The notes: generated by a model from the sequence alone, not told the origin. A stretch of 64,000 nt of DNA from Spirodela intermedia (GCA_902729315.2 LR746265.1:1778892-1842891); one strand, 5' to 3'; shown: positions 11,884-25,275, counted from the stretch's first letter. Translations and numbers: made by a program.

Positions 11884-14800
11884 TTATTTACTCATCAGAG
11901 ACTTCCAACCCAACGCGTTAAGATCAGCTTGCTGGAGTTCAACATACTTCCCATGACTGAAACAAGTATCGCCAAAAAAGTAAGAGCCATAAATATAATG
12001 GTAGATTACATCGGGAGAGTGGAGATTAAATAATAAATATCATCAACCTCATTTTTCTGATGCTTGATTTCATTACGTGATATTTTTTAAGTTATTATTG
12101 CTAGCAATGGTGAATACACACGAAAAACCGTTGATTCCTGAAAAAACTGGAACGGATTTCACTGATAATGATCATTCAAGTCAAATAACCTTGTACTTTG
12201 TGCGACATTATAAGCCGTTATGTTTCCCAATGTGGCACTAACCAGTTTTCTTTGAAATAAATAAAAATGAATTATCTTTCACTGTATCAATGAAATTATC
12301 AATACAATTTTTTAGGGTAATACTTTTACATTTTTTTTATCTTTAAAATTGCCAAGATACGTCTGATCCAGATCATTCATTACTCATGGGGAGCCAACCA
12401 CAGCCCCAGCGTAAAATCAGAAAAATTATTAAAAAAAATATATCCAGCCAACAAGGGACCGGTGTGATTATGTAGAGTATGTGTCCAATGTCTAGTCGGA
12501 CTGGCTCTCGATTATTTCACAATGATATCGAGAAACAAGTGTCTCATACTACCAAGCAAGAATAGAGCTAATGAAATGAAGAATTCAGTAATAATGTAGC
12601 ACAAACTCAACACAAAATGTCATCAAGCAAAAAATCTATTCACAGATGTACACTGAATACTTTTTTCTAATCTACGGAATGAGAGGGCTGATAATAAATG
12701 ACTTACCCAAGACCTGAGGGAAGCCTGTACCCACCCACACGTACACGCTTTAATGAATGAACCTGGTATAAAATGAGGACATTATCAGTGAATATAAGAA
12801 GCAAACATTAAACAGCGTTTAATAAATTCATACAATCAACAAGGCTACGCCAGAAAATCTTCCAATGTACCAAAAGGATGCTATGAGGAGCGTTTGGCAG
12901 AATAATGATGAACCACAACCACTTCCAACCATGCTACTGGTATCCAGATCATTGATGTTTTGCGATGCATTAGTCCTTATATAATGTGATGTCACACGGT
13001 CAGGTGCTCTAGTTTTCTTCACATGAAAGATTCCAAAGAGAGAAAACAACTCACAAGAAAGATCTGGTTTTCGGCCAATATTAGGTCGTTTGGTCATAGT
13101 TGAATCATCAGAGCTGAACGCGTATTCATAACTCTTTGCTTTAATTGGCATGATTCAATGGGAAAGCAGGATCTGACCGTGATCAGAGCTCTCCAATAGT
13201 GACACTTTTCCACTTCATTTTTCTCTTTGTTTGGGTTGGGAGGGGAGGGGGGGGGGGGGGATATCACACAGAGAGTGATAGCGGGTTTTAAAATGAAAAG
13301 AAGAAAGGGAAAGGAAGTCAAAGAAAAGACGGACAATTGCACTATGGCCGACGAGTATGTCTACCTAGGTGGAGTTGAGCTATAGCCGACGGCTGACTCC
13401 TAAATGTAGGTAGATGGCTGAGATTAAGTACTTAGGAAATGGTTTATCCTAATAAAAGAAAAGCAAAACTTAAATAAGATGGTTTTCTCTTTTGATAATT
13501 ATTATCCTCTTATCCCATCAATCTACCGTCAGCCAAATATGATACAAAAATCCTCTGTTTTTAAATCGATTTCCACCTGGCTATTTCCCAATTACCCTCC
13601 AGGAATCTATAAACAGATACCAATCAAAATCCCATGAGAGCAGGTGAGAATTAGCACCAGCTTAGTCAAAAAATGGGATCCAGTTTGAATAGACCGATTG
13701 CACTGCGCCCAGTTTGAATAGACAGAGGGGCCACAGGCTGCAGTGCTTCAAGACATCAAAAAAGCACGACAGGGTTGACAACAGTTGTAATATAGATTTC
13801 AGGGAAAAAGGAACTTGATGATTGGTGATAAAATAAGCACATGACAACATACAAAAAGCTCGCCTTGGTCACTATAGTGCCTTAGCAGCATTGTTTGTCA
13901 TATTAACCGTCACATATGACCAGGTAATAAAAAGAACTAAACAAATTTTATAAAATTATTATATTTTACAATTATGAAATGCGTGCTAACTCATTGAAAA
14001 AAAGGATATTAGAGCCAGCATTTTGAATGCCAACATACTTCTGAGCTCAGCAACCTAATCTGATCAACTTAAAGGCTAGTTTTATTGGTCTTGTAGACTT
14101 CATCAACCAAAAAACTATGAATCACAAGAACATTAGTCGCTTCTAAAGAAAGGATTAGACCATTGACAAGTTCAATGAGACTAAACCTGAAAAAGGAAAA
14201 TAACTCAGGACTAATCCTCTGAAAAAGGGCTCGATATTTGAGAGGACAGAAAAGTTGATCAAAATTTATAGACCAAGCTGGTCAACAAGTCCATAGAAGA
14301 GTTGTCCACCTGAAGGCCAGCATTTCTGATAAGTTCACGAACTTCATGATGCCTTCCTTCATGAACCTACCAAGAATATTGACCAACTTACTTCAATCAA
14401 ATGAGCTAACATGTCAAATTAATGTGATGGGAAAATAATGAAAATACGGTCAAGATAATATAATAACTCAGGAGCAATGCATAAGCAGGATAATTGCTTC
14501 TCAGTTGTAAGTGCAGCACATTTACAGTACAGTAACAGATGATTTCACAAGAGTGACATCCACTATAATTTTAAAATAAAAAATTTACGTATGATAAAGA
14601 AGAGGAATCAGCATATTGAACTACCTACTAACCATAAATGGTTGCCAAACCTAAACGAGATAAACATTCATCGGAAAAACTTTACTGTTGTTACCATCGA
14701 GATGACCAGCAGAAATCATTAGTTATTTCGTACCAGAGAAATACTGTACAGCTCAGAGAAGGCAGCAACAAAATATATTCACGTTTTTTTAAAATAAGCT

Positions 14801-17800
14801 ATGAGAAATTGTACAACTCCAGGGCAAGTGTGAAGATAAAAATGAAAAAAAAAATCATTTACCAATATAAAGGCAAGAAAATCATTACAAACAAGCATAC
14901 CATATTGTGAGGCTAAGATAAAAAAGTACCTTGATGATAATGTGTACTTATACATACATACATATATACAGATATATAAATAAGTCTAAATATATATACA
15001 TAGAGCGAGAGGTACCACAATCCGAAGACGAGGTTTTGAATCCGACTGGACAGGCATCAACTCCACAGAATCAGGTGTGCAGTGAATACCATCAATCTTC
15101 GTGCCTTCACTAATGGCGATTAAGTGTTTCTTATGAACTGCACCTTCTATCGTTGCGATATATCTACAATTTCCAATTTGAAGCCAAAATGAAACAATAG
15201 AATTTTACACAGTCAAGGTGAGCAAAAGAATTTCGTGAAATAATTCACGTAGCTCCAGGAAATATATTCACATTGGTTCCATTTTAAATTATTTTAAACA
15301 ATGAACGAGAGGAAACTATCACATAAAGCATCTAAAAAAGTAACAATGAGAAACTCCCAGAGAGACATATAAACGGTTGAGAAACCTGTCTCTATGAGGT
15401 TGATCTGAGAACTTCGAAGGTTGAGGGCCTTAAGCATAAAAACTAAAGAAATGTACGATCATAGAAGTGAGGATACAAATTTCATATTTCTTTGGCTTTA
15501 TTGACCTCTCTATATTGCCGCCATCTAGTCTGGGTCTTTAATGCTATTGATTTTTTATCAACATTATTTTCGACGGTCAGTTAGATTCCTCTTTGGTCCT
15601 TTACACTAATAAACGAATGACTGTGAACATTAAAAAGGAATGGATTAATGTGGATTAATAAGGAAAGCTTACCAACACTACGCACCATGGGTCTTAGAGA
15701 CAGGTTGGGAGTCCAATCCTGAACTATATAAGCTAATCAATGAATGGAAATGATAGTTTTCGACAAAAAAAATAGATGTATGCATATCATAGTTTAATAA
15801 AAAGATATTCGGACATTCAAAAGAAGAAGACATCTACATAATTCAGACATCAATCTTCCACTTACTCAACCCCCCCGTCACCACAGAAAAAAGGAAAATT
15901 ACAGATGAAAAGGGACTCATTGCCACTAGAAATTACAGATGTACATTTGAATTATCTTGGATTTAGATAATAGGCCTCCAAATATCAAGGATTTAACAAT
16001 AAAAAAGAAAATGAAAAGGCATTAAAACAAATGATAGTAACTTCTACTTTAGGATATTCTTCAAGTCAATTCCATCAAGATGTTCTTTACTGCATTCCAG
16101 TTTTTAACTTAACAAATATCCATCACCCAGAGTGGCCAACACTAATACATTTGGTACCAACTTCAGAAAATAATGAAAGACTGGTGGGAACAATGAGTCT
16201 GCATGTGTGGAAGAGTTAAACCTATGCACACGTCAAATGTAATAAAGACAAGCAAACATATACGAAGCAAAAAGAAACTTTCATTCACTGGGGCTTCAAT
16301 TAAAGATGGTCAAAATTTTATTAAAAAGATAGCAGAGCGGACTGCAAAAAACCTGTATGAGGATGCTTACTCTTTTGATATGTTAGATGAAGGATGTGCA
16401 AGCTTTTGAGCGAAATCCCCTGGTATATGACAGCTTTGAAGCCGTGAGTTCTCCAGGAAAAGTTGAAGTATAATAGATGGACTAAATCAAAGTCAATGAA
16501 GAAACAATTTATGTTACATACCATCATTTGTAACAATAATCAGACCAGTTGTGGCAACATCAAGGCGGCCAATTGTAAACAATCTTGGCCTTGGTACCCC
16601 TGGATTAGTTTGAGTCTGAAATGGAAATTACCATAAGGGTAATCCGAGGAAAGATATCAAGAGAACATTTTTCAAATTTTAAAATAATAAACTGCTCCAA
16701 GAGAGAGTAAATTTTATGTGATACCAAACACTATGATCCTGAGATAACACAAAAATTCAAGCATACCCAACGCTTCCAGTAATCGTCAAATAAGGACACC
16801 ACAGATTTAGACTCCACACCATTGGAGCAGATGTACCTACAATGTGCCCGCCATATCAAACTGTTTAATCTTAAAATTGCTCTTATGTCGCAAAGAGATA
16901 TGACTTAAAGTTTCATCAAAATGACCCAAGGATTAGTTCAGAAAGAACGCCCTACCCTTTTGGCTTGTTAACAGCAAAATAAAGCTTTGGTGGCAGCTTC
17001 TTGGAGAGACGGTTCCCATTAACATAGATAGAATCCCTGATGAGGTCTACCTGGGTCTATGTTTCAAATAAAGCACATTACTCAAAAGTATGCCACTGAT
17101 GGTACGGAGGTAAATGCAAGTGTTCAAAAAATAATATGAAGCAACTAGAGTTTCGCCAAGATAGACAGATTAGTGGATAATACTTTGCAATTATTAAGTG
17201 GTGTCATCAGAAAGAGCATGCTGTATTGACAACATCAGAAATGTTCAATCTGATCACCACAATATTGGGGATTAAAAAAAAACTAATCTCAAATACCAGC
17301 TAACCAAATACAGCATCATTTCCTAGAAGAAAATGGTTTCACGGATAAAAAAAACGTAGTATAGAGGCAGTCATTTGCAAGACAGGGTAAGAAATAATAA
17401 GACATTTTCTTCAAGATATCGAGGTTGAATGGAGTGGAACACAAAGATGTGCTATAATTGCTTTAGCCATGTCACTGAAATGCCCAAATGACTGTCGCCG
17501 AAAACAAAAGATTCTCGCCACTGAAGAAGAGAGCCCTTAACAAGGGCAGGACAGATACACTCCAAAGCTTGGGAGAGGCGGTATGTAAAAATACTAAATT
17601 CTTAGATTATTTCACTCAAGTTCAAGCAACACAAAGAATTTCTCGATGGAACTCCATGGTAGAAAGAGTACCTGCGGAGACCTGCACACGGAGCCATTAA
17701 CAGTGACTTTGCCCTCAAATATAAGGTCGTCACATTTCCGCCTAGAAGCAACTAAACGTAAACGAATACGTTATCAACATGAACATGATCGATTTTTGTA

Positions 17801-18366
17801 CTAAACGAAACTATCATTAGCTATGTAGGAAGCACACCTCCAGCAGCCGCCAAAGCCTTATTAAGTCTTTGGAGTTCCCTGAAATTCTCGTTGTAAAATC
17901 TCCTAGCGGCCTTCGAATACTTCGGCGGAGCTGAAGAAGCAGGAGCAGAGGCAACCGGAGCCTTCCTCCCGCTGCCCAATTCTTTCTTCCTCTTATCCTT
18001 CTTCGGCGAAGACGTCTTCGCCTCGGCCATGTCACGGATGAACTGGGGAGGTGGGGTGGACGAGAGCATGAGCTTTCCATCCTCGCCCCTCACTATCCAC
18101 GGGATCAGCAAAGGAGCGGGAGCCCTGGAAGACGATTGCTCAGGATTGACAGTCTTTTCCTTCGGCGGGTCAGCACCAAAGGAGATGTTGAATTCGGTAG
18201 CGGTCTTGGAGGACGACGAGGCAGAGGAAGAGCTGGCAGCTCGGATAAAGGGGACGCGCCACCGGACGTTCCGAAGGCGTAGAGTACGGTTCAAGAAGAG
18301 GGAGGAACCCGGCCGATGCAACGGAGAGAGCGCGGCGGAGGAGACAGCGGCGCTGACGACCGCCAT
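11884..18366 (-). CDS. SVR1: Chloroplast rRNA pseudouridine synthase, SVR1-like (RsuA/RluB family)
   Basis: Ten exons on the minus strand: 18366-17838, 17751-17672, 17056-16956, 16836-16767, 16615-16522, 16419-16371, 15163-15016, 14366-14310, 12762-12707 and 11956-11884, all GT-AG and in phase, 418 residues. The leader (MAVVSAAVSSAALSPL..., rich in Ser/Arg) is a typical plastid transit peptide. An S4 RNA-binding domain follows (LNKALAAAGVASRRKCDD, LIFEGKVTVNG), then the catalytic domain with GRLDVATTGLIIVTNDG. Asp279 of GRLD is the expected nucleophile. The C-terminus has VHEGRHHEVRELIRNAG and LKRVRVGGYRLPSGLG. In Arabidopsis SVR1 is needed for plastid rRNA processing and suppresses var2 leaf variegation. 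The start was chosen at 18366 because the in-frame Met at 18477 would put a non-leader-like stretch first. Exons 2-10 are AT-rich, exon 1 GC-rich. Confidence 0.92.
13245..13260. repeat. Poly-G tract in SVR1 intron 8
   Basis: A G homopolymer preceded by G-rich sequence, in the long intron between SVR1 exons 8 and 9. Length may be uncertain because homopolymers are error-prone. Confidence 0.7.
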
Positions 18367-18523
18367 TGGAACGCCGCTTGCTCCCTGGAGATTGAACGGA
18401 GTCGGAGAGCAGTGAGGAGGGAGCAGTTGGCGGATAAACCCTGTTCCTGGATAATTGAACGGGTTCTTTTGATACATAATGGGTCAGACATCCACGAGGC
18501 CCAATGCATAATGGAACGCCGCC

Positions 18524-18525
<2 letters not shown>

Positions 18526-18560
<35 letters not shown>

Positions 18561-18594
18561 CCCCTCCCCCCTCCCTCTCCCTCCCTCTCCCTCT

Positions 18595-18669
<75 letters not shown>

Positions 18670-18821
18670 CCTCTCTCTCTCCCTCTCTCTCCCCTCTCCC
18701 TCTCTCTCTCTCCCTCTCTCTCCCTCTCTCTCTCTCTCTCTCCTCCCTCTCTCTCTCTCTCTCTCCCTCCCTCTCTCTCTCCCTCTCTCTCCCTCCCTCT
18801 CTCTCTCCTCTCTCTCTCTCT
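18526..18821. repeat. Long interrupted (CT)n microsatellite, about 296 bp
   Basis: Almost pure pyrimidine on the plus strand: CT repeats interrupted by CCCT and CCT units in the first and last thirds, with a pure central run at about 18600-18664. It starts 160 bp upstream of the SVR1 start codon, so it probably lies in that promoter or 5' leader (GA on the SVR1 sense strand). Confidence 0.95.
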
Positions 18822-19122
18822 AGCGAGGTGGTGCCCTCGAGCTACATGCTGGCTACGGAAATGGTCCCCGGTAAAACCTGGCCTCGACTGGCTTTCATCT
18901 CGGCCAGACGCCATCTCCAGCCGGATCCAGCTGTTTCCTATTCAAGTTTAGTTAAAGCTCATGAACCGTGGTTTCTACCTAAGTTCGTCTGCGTAATCGT
19001 CACAAATAATATTCGATTTCTCCTATAACGTAAGACAAACCTGCGCATATGCCAGAAAATATGTCGATAATCTTATTAGGCATCTACCAATGTTGTCTTT
19101 TAAGGCAACATTCAGGATTCTA

Positions 19123-19172
19123 GCTCTCTCTCTCTCTCTCTCTCTCGCTCTCCCTCTCTCTCCCTCTCTCTG
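19123..19172. repeat. (CT)n microsatellite
   Basis: CT repeats with a few G or extra C interruptions on the plus strand, intergenic. Confidence 0.85.
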
Positions 19173-19749
19173 TCGCTCTGTGACTCGCTCGTTTGTTTTA
19201 TCTTTGGTTTCTTCTTGGGTGGCAACGGCCTCATATAAATCTTCTTCAGTAGGGTTCCGCAACGCAAGCAGCATTGTTCGCCACCACCCGAAAAGCAAAA
19301 GATTCGAGAGTCAAGGCTCCCCGGCTAAGGTAGTCGGTCAGACGACACTCCCCTCCCCGTCAGCCCAGCACATCTTGCTCACGCAAGCGTTCTCAATAAT
19401 GCCGCCAGTTCAACGCTTCCTTGGCAACGTGTTTCCCATACGTAGAGCCTGCCGTCTGTACTTCTGTTGGGGATAGGGAAGGTCAGTGGACGAGTAAGTG
19501 CAGGAATCCAGGAAACGTATGATTCGGTATAGTTATCAATCTATAATATAATAAATGTATACGTATACCTATTAGGAGGAGAGAGAGAGTAGGCATTCTT
19601 GCTTTAAAACCTGGGCTGGCCCGGGCTGACTTCCAGGTACATCTGGCTTCTGAGGTGATCCAGAAATACTCTGTCGGGGTCATGTGTCAAGTCTGGTATA
19701 GCTAATCTCAGAAGTCCGTGGACACCTTTCTGCTCACATGACAGCCATA

Positions 19750-19782
19750 CTCTCTCTCTCTCTCTCTCTCTCTCCCCCCCCC
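19750..19782. repeat. (CT)n tract followed by poly-C
   Basis: A CT dinucleotide run ending in a C homopolymer, intergenic. Confidence 0.85.
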
Positions 19783-20156
19783 TTTCTCCAGTGCATGTGG
19801 ACAGATATACGTCTTGGGTCTTCACGGAGCGACCCAAGACTAGGAAAGTGCCCCGTTGACGAGTCCATATACACAGATATATAGAATATATGCCCATATG
19901 CATATACATGGTGCTCTATGGAAAAACAGCAGACGTCTGTTGGCGGCAACCCCGACCATTGGCCTACTACATGGATTTGTTTTATAATGCGAGCATGCGA
20001 TGCATCATAACTGTGACAACGAAAGACTAACAGTAAGGCCCACAGGTTTGGCTCAACAGTACCTCTGGGGTCCATGACGGGGAGGGAGAGTCGGGTTGAC
20101 TGCCATGACGGGTACAGTGCCTCGATCATGGTTCAGTTTGTTCCACTGACCAAGGA

Positions 20157-20200
20157 GATAGAGAGAGAGCGAGAGAGAGAGAGAGAGGGAGGAAGGGAAG
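20157..20200. repeat. (GA)n microsatellite
   Basis: GA repeat on the plus strand ending in G/A-rich sequence, intergenic. Its orientation is opposite to the neighbouring CT tracts. Confidence 0.85.
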
Positions 20201-20461
20201 GACAGTGATGATTGGGTTAACATAAGGCGCATTCTTAATCCATGTCTGAGTCGACTTGTCAACTCCCCTACGTGTTTATCAATTGTGGTCACTGTTTCTT
20301 CTCCGATATGATTCTTAACGTCGACATTGGAATAAAAACAGAATGGAATACAAGGCCCTCGTGTAAACTTATTTGCGGTCTAGCCAGAAAATGTGGACTC
20401 CATTTTCGTCTCACGTAGATACTCCACGACCACTCACATAGTATCTCAAATCTCTTTCTCC

Positions 20462-20534
20462 TTTTCTCTCTCTCTCTCCCTTCTCTGTCGCTGTCTCCGT
20501 CTCTCGCTCCCCCTTCTCTTTCTCTCTCTCTCTA
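20462..20534. repeat. Interrupted (CT)n pyrimidine tract
   Basis: CT-rich pyrimidine run broken by CTGTCGCTGTC and CCCC segments, intergenic. Confidence 0.75.
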
Positions 20535-21069
20535 ACGATAAACTAGCCAACTTGTGGTGCAAATCGTTCAGAGCCTTGAAGAAAAACTCTCGGAGATACG
20601 GAGAAGAAAAAGACTCAAAGAATAGTAATATATCTGAATTTCTCCAAGGTGTAACCCGGGGCAGTCACCTTTGCCGTCATTCAACCAGGAAGAGGACCTG
20701 TTCCTGGATTGCGACACTTCTCCAAACAAGTAGTCTAAGAAGGTGGTTCGGTTAGGTACTTCTAACATTTCCTGCTGTCGTCATCGCCATTATTGTCTCT
20801 GCATGACTTGCGACATGGTGGGGGCATCACCACAACGGCCTTGACGTTGACTTGCGGGCATGCTCCGCGAGACTTCTCAAGCAGTGTTTTCGAGTGCGGG
20901 ATGAGAAAGGGCTCAGCAGCTCATCGCCTGCTCCTCCCTGTCGGCCTTTCATGAAGAACTGAGCAATATAATAGAAGATGCATGAACAATATTACATTTT
21001 CTTCCATATGGTGACACTTCGATCGAAATCGACCTTCTTTAGCCCGAAGAACGAAACCCAAACGAGGTT

Positions 21070-21205
21070 CTCCCTCTCTCTCTCTCTCTCTATCTCCCTC
21101 TCTCTCTCTCTCTCTCTCTCCCTCTCTCCCTCTCTATAACTCTCTATCTATCTACCTATCTACCTATCTGTGTACCTATCTATCTATCTATCTATCCATC
21201 TATAT
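21070..21205. repeat. Compound microsatellite (CT)n then (TATC)n
   Basis: CT repeats to about 21137 are followed by a TATC/TACC tetranucleotide array to about 21205, roughly 0.7 kb upstream of the MYB start. A compound tract of this type is likely polymorphic. Confidence 0.85.
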
Positions 21206-21908
21206 TTTAGTGTTTGTCGATAGAAAAGGAGTGTACGAGAGCGAGACGAATGAGATGGCCTCGCATGAACTGAACAGTCGACTTGAGGATATCCACGTAG
21301 CTTCATTGAGCACTGTCAGCGACAGGCAAGTTCGGTCAATGGAATGGATTAACGATTATTGTAAGAATGGGTGGAGACTCGACCTATGAAAGGGCTTCCA
21401 TGTCTCACACCTTGATGTGCATATATCTATGCGCATATGAGGAGGACAAATATGAAGACACGGTAAAGACTTGGTGCCGTGAAGTCCCTCCACGAATGGT
21501 TAGTTAATGGGTCAAAGACATCACGTGTGTATCTCAGAAACGGACGTTCACAAGGCAAATGGCGGAGGGAAAAGAAAGTACGCCCTTCTGGTTTTTCTTG
21601 ACCTTGTCCATACCTTGGCTATAAAGGCAGGAAGAGCCCCACACCAACCCCCCCAGACTGGAAACAGAGGTCGGGGTCGAAATGAGCAAGCCCTCCTTTG
21701 ACTTCTCGCACATATATATATATCTCTCTCTCTCTAGCTGGACGCTTTCTTCTCTCTTTTCCTGCAACCAGACAGCCGTCTCTTACTCTGCTCTTCCTTA
21801 AAGATCTCGTTATTCTAAGTCTTACAGAGAGGTTTCCAGAAGGTCGAACGGGCGAAAGGCGAAGAGCCCAGAAGAAGGAGGCAACGGCAGCGCGCCTGTG
21901 GCGTAGTC

Positions 21909-23269
21909 ATGGGGCGGGCTCCGTGTTGTGACAAGTCAAAGGTGAAGAAAGGTCCTTGGTCCCCGGAAGAAGACGCTAAGCTCAAGGAGCACATTGAGAA
22001 GTATGGTACTGGTGGGAACTGGATCGCTCTCCCACAGAAAGCCGGTAAGAGCGAGGAAGAGCTCCGCAGAGTCCTCGTTTCCCACTTTGTTTTCCTCTGT
22101 TATTTCGATGAGCTTTCGTAGATGATTCCATCAAGAAGCCTGCATAGGGTTAATTTCGGCGGGGGAGAAAGGGGAGAGAGAGAGAGAGAGGTGTGGGGAG
22201 GTGGGAGGCTCCTTCACTGATACTTTTCTCATCCACAGGTCTGAAGAGATGTGGGAAGAGTTGCAGGTTGAGGTGGCTGAATTATCTGAGACCGAACATA
22301 AAGCACGGAGACTTCACCGAAGAGGAAGACGCAATAATCTGCAGCCTCTTCGCTAGAATTGGGAGCAGGTTCCACCTTTCTTTGCAACTTCTTATCCATT
22401 TTTGCTCGACTACGAGTTTCCGTCTTTTGATTCTCTTAGTTATCTAGCCCAATCTAGTTTCCTTCCTGGAGCTAGACCATAAATGGGGAACATCAATAAT
22501 GGAAGCTTCTCCGCATGCATGCCAATTTGTTGGTAGACTTCGACGACAATAGATGGAAAGATCTCCAATCAATCAGTAATTTCTCATCAAATAACGAATT
22601 ATTCGTATTTGCAGATGGTCTATAATAGCGGCCCAGCTGCCAGGGAGGACTGACAACGATATCAAGAACTACTGGAACACCAAGCTGAAGAAGAAGATAA
22701 TGGGGATACCGACGCCGCAGAGAAAAATACAACCCGAGAAGCACCAGCGGCAGCTTTTCCCATCTTCCTTCAATGCTATGATTTCACCGGCGACGTCGTC
22801 CGTAGGTAGCCGTTTCTCGTCTCAGAAGACACTCCTCCCAGGCCCAGATGCCTTCGATCCAGTGATCGCCGGCGCCGCTCTTCTTCGAGTCCTCGATGAT
22901 GACCACAACCAAGTGAAAGACAATAGCAGTAGTCTCCTTGTCTTTGGAGATGGCCAGAGTTGTAGCTCCTCAGGTGGGAGTTCCACCAAGATCATATATG
23001 GAAGGGCGGCAGAGAATGAGCTGGGCCTGGAGACGCTGTTCTACGGCGGTCTCCTCGAAGACCACCAGAAGCTCTTTCTCGGCGGCGGAAGTCGGGTGGA
23101 GAGAGGAAGTGGGGTGTGGGGAGAAGCCCCCATAGACTACACCCTGGAGGAGATCAAGCAACTCATCACAACGGGCTCGCCCTGCAGCAGCCTCTTCATA
23201 GGCGATCCAACCGGCGTCATCGGAGGAGGAGGCAATGCTCGAGCAAGTGGTCTCATGTCCTACAACTGA
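21909..23269 (+). CDS. R2R3-MYB transcription factor, RAX/MYB36 group (subgroup 14)
   Basis: Three exons: 21909-22044, 22239-22368 and 22615-23269 (306 residues), in phase. Both introns fall at the standard R2R3-MYB positions. The N-terminus [20 protein letters not shown], the R2 repeat with the extra Gly in [19 protein letters not shown], and the R3 repeat ([29 protein letters not shown]) match the group that includes RAX1-3, MYB36, MYB68, MYB84 and MYB87. The bHLH-interaction signature of R3 is not seen. The C-terminus is Ser/Gly-rich and contains [10 protein letters not shown], which looks like the short conserved motif of this group. Members act in the nucleus in axillary meristem initiation or root endodermis (Casparian strip) differentiation; which role applies here cannot be told. 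A TATA-like run is at about 21714-21725. Confidence 0.93.
22172..22190. repeat. (GA)n tract in MYB intron 1
   Basis: Short GA run about 50 bp before the intron 1 acceptor at 22238. Confidence 0.75.
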
Positions 23270-23472
23270 CAGTGAAATCAAATAGGAGTGATGTCCGGTA
23301 TCTGTGACCCATGGGTTTTCCCTCTTCATTCATCCCCGTTAGATGGTTTTTTAGGGTTTGGTCGTGCCCAATAAAACCTTATTTCCAACCATGGACGGGA
23401 ACGTGGGTGTTGGTTAAGAGGAACTGGACCCTAACAGATAGAGTTCTTCTTTCGGCACCGCCCTCTACCCAA

Positions 23473-23473
<1 letters not shown>

Positions 23474-23510
<37 letters not shown>
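23474..23510. repeat. (CT)n microsatellite downstream of MYB
   Basis: CT run continuing into C/T-rich sequence, about 200 bp after the MYB stop codon, possibly in its 3' UTR. Confidence 0.85.
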
Positions 23511-23511
<1 letters not shown>

Positions 23512-23878
23512 TCCTCCCCCCTCCCCCTCCCTCTTCTGCTCCCTTGCTCGCTCGAGTTGAAGATCTGCTAGATCGCTGATATCGCTTTCTTGTACATAGA
23601 AAACCTTCTTCCCGTTGAATAAACAAATCTATTGGCAACAGATGCCTCGGTTTCACATGGCTGCGATCAGGACAGCAAGAAACGTGTCGGATCGCCGTGC
23701 TTGCGTCGGCGGCTTCGTTTTTGAACTGAGGTTCTCGTCACGGTGTTAAATTATGTTATGGAAGACGACTTACATTTATAATCCCGATGTGAACAGTTCA
23801 GAGGCATGTCAGTTCATTTTCAGTCCAGCAAATCTCAGTCCGGCGAAAAGCCTACCCCTGCAAAGCTGGAAACCACTG

Positions 23879-23963
<85 letters not shown>

Positions 23964-24047
23964 TTCTCTCTATTTCTCCCTATTTCTCTCTATTTCTCTC
24001 TATTTCTCTCTATTTCTCTCTATTTCTCTCTATTTCTCTCTCTCTCT
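23879..24047. repeat. (CT)n followed by eight copies of TATTTCTCTC
   Basis: A pure CT run of about 80 bp (23879-23960) passes directly into a decamer array TATTTCTCTC at 23961-24040, eight units with one variant (TATTTCTCCC), then a short CT tail. The decamer looks derived from the CT run by a substitution block that was then amplified. Confidence 0.95.
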
Positions 24048-25275
24048 CCAACCATGCATCGGCGTTTCCTAATCGGAAGTTTTAGATTAAACAGGGGCCG
24101 TGTGGTTGATGTAATGTTTAGGTACAAGGACGGGGGTTATGCGTGGTGTAGTTCTGAGACACGCTGACTTAGATAGTTCTCTATGGGAAACCTGCACCTC
24201 TACCAACCTATTTACGCAGTGCAGATTATCTTAATCGCTGTCAAGGTTTCCCTCTGCCAAACTCTGGAAGAAGCCAACTCATATGATTCCCTTGTGATCC
24301 CACTTGGACACAAACCGAGAGAGAGAGAGAGAGAACAGCTACATGGCATTGACCAATTTCAAAGAGTTACAGAGTCATATTTAATGTCATGCTTTCTGAA
24401 AAGAACCGTCTTCATCAGTCACTCCAATAACAATCGACTTCAACGCATCCCTCTGAAACCTTTGAGCGACAGCCGAGCTTCCCGAGGATTTTAATAGACT
24501 TTGGTGCTGAATGGTCCTCCAATAGTTTCCAATCCACAGCGTCTCTCCTATTCAGCCTCATCCAACTGGAAGAGGGGAGCAAGGTGGGGAAAAAAAAGAC
24601 GTCTTTTACTAAAATAATGGGCGCTTCTTCTCGTCTCACTTCAGCACCCAGAGACGCATCCAGCAGATCCATAAACGACAAAATCTGCAGATCCTCTCTG
24701 AGGGAGAAGGCATCTGGTCAACGCCATCCACCTCCGGCATCTGGTCACTCTCTTGGGAGGTGAGGGCCCAGAGTGGTCCTATAGTCGAAGACGACTTCCG
24801 ACTCGGATAAACTCCAGAAATGGAGACTGGGGCCGTACGAACACCGGGAGGTTACCCGAGTTCTTACTGCCATATTTTACCAGACATGCATAAATAAAAA
24901 ATAGCTATATTTTTAATTCGAATGACAAGAATCCTTCTTGGGAAAACCGTGACATTAAGTAAAATTTTGTGATCATCGGCCGAGTTGATGCCCTCGGGAG
25001 GCCACTGGTTGCAGGGTACTTCGTCCTTTTCCTGCATTATATTATCACGATCCGCGAGGCGTGTAGAAAAATCTGTTTTTCCATTAAAAATATTTTTAAT
25101 GTGGCTTATTATATCCTTCATTAAAAATTATTTTATAACAAGCTAACTTTAAAAAAAAAAAATACAAATGTGGTTTCGATAATAAAATTTCAACAAATAA
25201 GCTTTAGGCTAGATCCAGATGAAGATAGAGCTGAAATAGGCCCTATAGAGATAGACTGAGATAGAGAGATACGTT

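Larger units (their letters stand above)
18367..21908. other. Microsatellite-rich intergenic region between SVR1 (-) and MYB (+)
   Basis: Divergent promoters of the two genes lie at the ends. Between them are six CT- or GA-rich tracts (18526-18821, 19123-19172, 19750-19782, 20157-20200, 20462-20534, 21070-21205). Long open frames here translate to Ser-Leu or Arg-Glu repeats and are artefacts of the dinucleotide runs. No gene is supported. Confidence 0.75.

Noticed and set aside
13330-13430. Possible small hairpin with repeated GCCGAC in SVR1 intron 8
   Set aside because: The arms are only about nine bases with mismatches, too weak to call a MITE or miRNA precursor.
18291-19028. Long open frames reading as Ser-Leu-Ser-Leu or Arg-Glu repeats
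   Set aside because: They are translations of the CT/GA microsatellite in each frame, with no domain or gene context.
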